Shown one piece after another: positions 41,218 to 42,937 of a DNA stretch of 42,937 nucleotides; the stretch's first letter is position 1; the number at the start of each line of letters is the position of its first letter. The notes beneath the pieces were generated by a model. It was not told where the DNA came from. It saw nothing but the letters and a program-made list of their open reading frames with translations, and made no database searches. Position numbers and translations under genes: made by a program. The DNA lies in assembly GCA_033856275.1 (NCBI GenBank), contig JAWVFJ010000037.1, positions 1-42,937 of the forward strand, in the 5' to 3' direction. This DNA comes from VRUE01 sp033856275. GTDB lineage: Bacteria; Actinomycetota; Thermoleophilia; Solirubrobacterales; 70-9.

Positions 41218-41673
41218 TTAGAGCTTCAGCTCGTACTCGAGCCAGCTGCTGCGTTTGGCGCCGGTCGTGTCGTAGAGGCGCCGAGCGGTCTCGTTGTCCG
41301 GCGCCGTCATCCACTCAAGGCGGTGGGCACCGCGCTGGCGGGCAATCGCAGCACTTGCTTCGATCAGCGCCCGGCCGACCCCCTGGCCTCGGGCGGCCTC
41401 GGCAACGAAGAGGTCGTTCATCAGCACTGTCTCTGCCGGCACCAACGAGGTGAAGGTCCAGTAGAGGCAGGCGTAGCCGAGCAGCTCGTCGCCGCGCCAA
41501 GCCCCGAGCAGCATGCCGTCGTCGCTGGGGAGGAGGAAGCGCGAGAAGAAGGCACGGTTGCGCTCCTCGTCGATCTCCTCGACCTCGTAGAAGCGCTGGT
41601 AGGCGGCAATCAGCGGCAAGAGTCGCTCGAATTGCTCGCTGGCGATCGACTCGATTCGGAGCTGGTCTGCCAC
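41218..41673 (-). CDS. GNAT-family N-acetyltransferase
   Basis: 151 residues. GNAT features: YACLYWTFTSLVPAETVLMN, DLFVAEAARGQGVGRALIEA (the R/QxxGxG/A acetyl-CoA loop) and LEWMTAPDNETARRLYDTTG. The C-terminus SSWLEYELKL is typical of diamine/aminoglycoside-like GNATs. Start is GTG at 41673. Acceptor substrate unknown. Convergent with hppA across the long hairpin. Confidence 0.9.
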   Translation of the reverse strand: MADQLRIESIASEQFERLLPLIAAYQRFYEVEEIDEERNRAFFSRFLLPSDDGMLLGAWRGDELLGYACLYWTFTSLVPAETVLMNDLFVAEAARGQGVGRALIEASAAIARQRGAHRLEWMTAPDNETARRLYDTTGAKRSSWLEYELKL

Positions 41674-41830
41674 GAGTTCAAGCTACCGGGGCACGCAAGG
41701 CGCAAGTCACAGGCAGGGACGGGGGCGGCCACGCAGTAAACGACCGCACTGACCGGGCCGGCTTGATGCTCCCTTTAAGCTTTGGAGCGCGAGCCGGAGG
41801 CAAACCACTGCCCCTAAGGAGGGGATTCCG

Positions 41831-42937
<1,107 letters not shown>

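Overview
The window is a dense, high-GC chromosomal segment with many ATG/GTG/TTG starts and many 1-4 nt gene overlaps. The organism is most likely an actinobacterium, probably of the Thermoleophilia/Solirubrobacterales type. This rests on the base composition, the order polA - rpsA - coaE - uvrB - uvrA (the order also seen around Rv1629-Rv1638 of Mycobacterium tuberculosis), and two solitary AbiEi/DUF559 genes, a family that I recall as frequent in that group. The taxonomy is inference; no rRNA or tRNA gene was seen.

Layout. 1-998: 5' part of an ACT-domain malic enzyme (minus strand, runs off the left edge). 999-1576: no confident gene. 1577-5094: an AbiEi/DUF559 gene whose start codon lies in a perfect hairpin, then polA. 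5112-7168 (minus): an ECF-like sigma factor with a membrane segment and low-complexity tail, coupled to a secreted Ca-loop protein. 7287-8834: a YdcZ-type transporter convergent with an FAD oxidoreductase. 8954-13687: rpsA, coaE, a lytic transglycosylase, an MFS transporter and a membrane-anchored protein. 13703-14581: a palindromic repeat, a small XRE regulator with 15-bp repeats upstream, and a DoxX protein. 14619-21811: uvrB, a SnoaL-like protein, a thioredoxin/TPR protein, a second AbiEi/DUF559 gene bracketed by inverted repeats, and uvrA behind a LexA-type SOS box. 21817-26548: a second palindromic repeat, a sugar ABC transporter, a ROK kinase and an unknown protein. 26616-30405: a hexapeptide acyltransferase and a polyphenol-oxidase operon (tyrosinase, KFDV-like protein, small membrane peptide, PLD-like protein) behind an AT-rich promoter/operator. 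30511-32771: panC-panD-panB. 32802-37726: a long overlapping run of FmdB, type-4 uracil-DNA glycosylase, tsaE, a small secreted protein, tsaB, rimI, tsaD, glutaredoxin and rex. 37738-42937: a GCS2 ligase, a proton-pumping pyrophosphatase, a very long terminator-like hairpin, a GNAT enzyme and the 5' part of clpX.

How it fits together. Much of the window is housekeeping: DNA repair (polA, uvrA, uvrB, UDG), coenzyme A (panCDB, coaE), t6A tRNA modification (tsaE/B/D) and redox control (glutaredoxin, rex, GCS2). The accessory signal lies in three places. First, the two AbiEi/DUF559 genes sit beside polA and uvrA and share a hairpin architecture with the start codon at the loop; the second has a near-identical copy of that hairpin, inverted, at its stop codon. 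Second, there is a repeat family with conserved inner arms and swapped outer arms (13703-13812 and 21817-21917). Third, there is the tyrosinase operon. Several genes (the MFS gene, tsaB, clpX) have no ATG/GTG/TTG where biology demands a start, and CTG is the best candidate.
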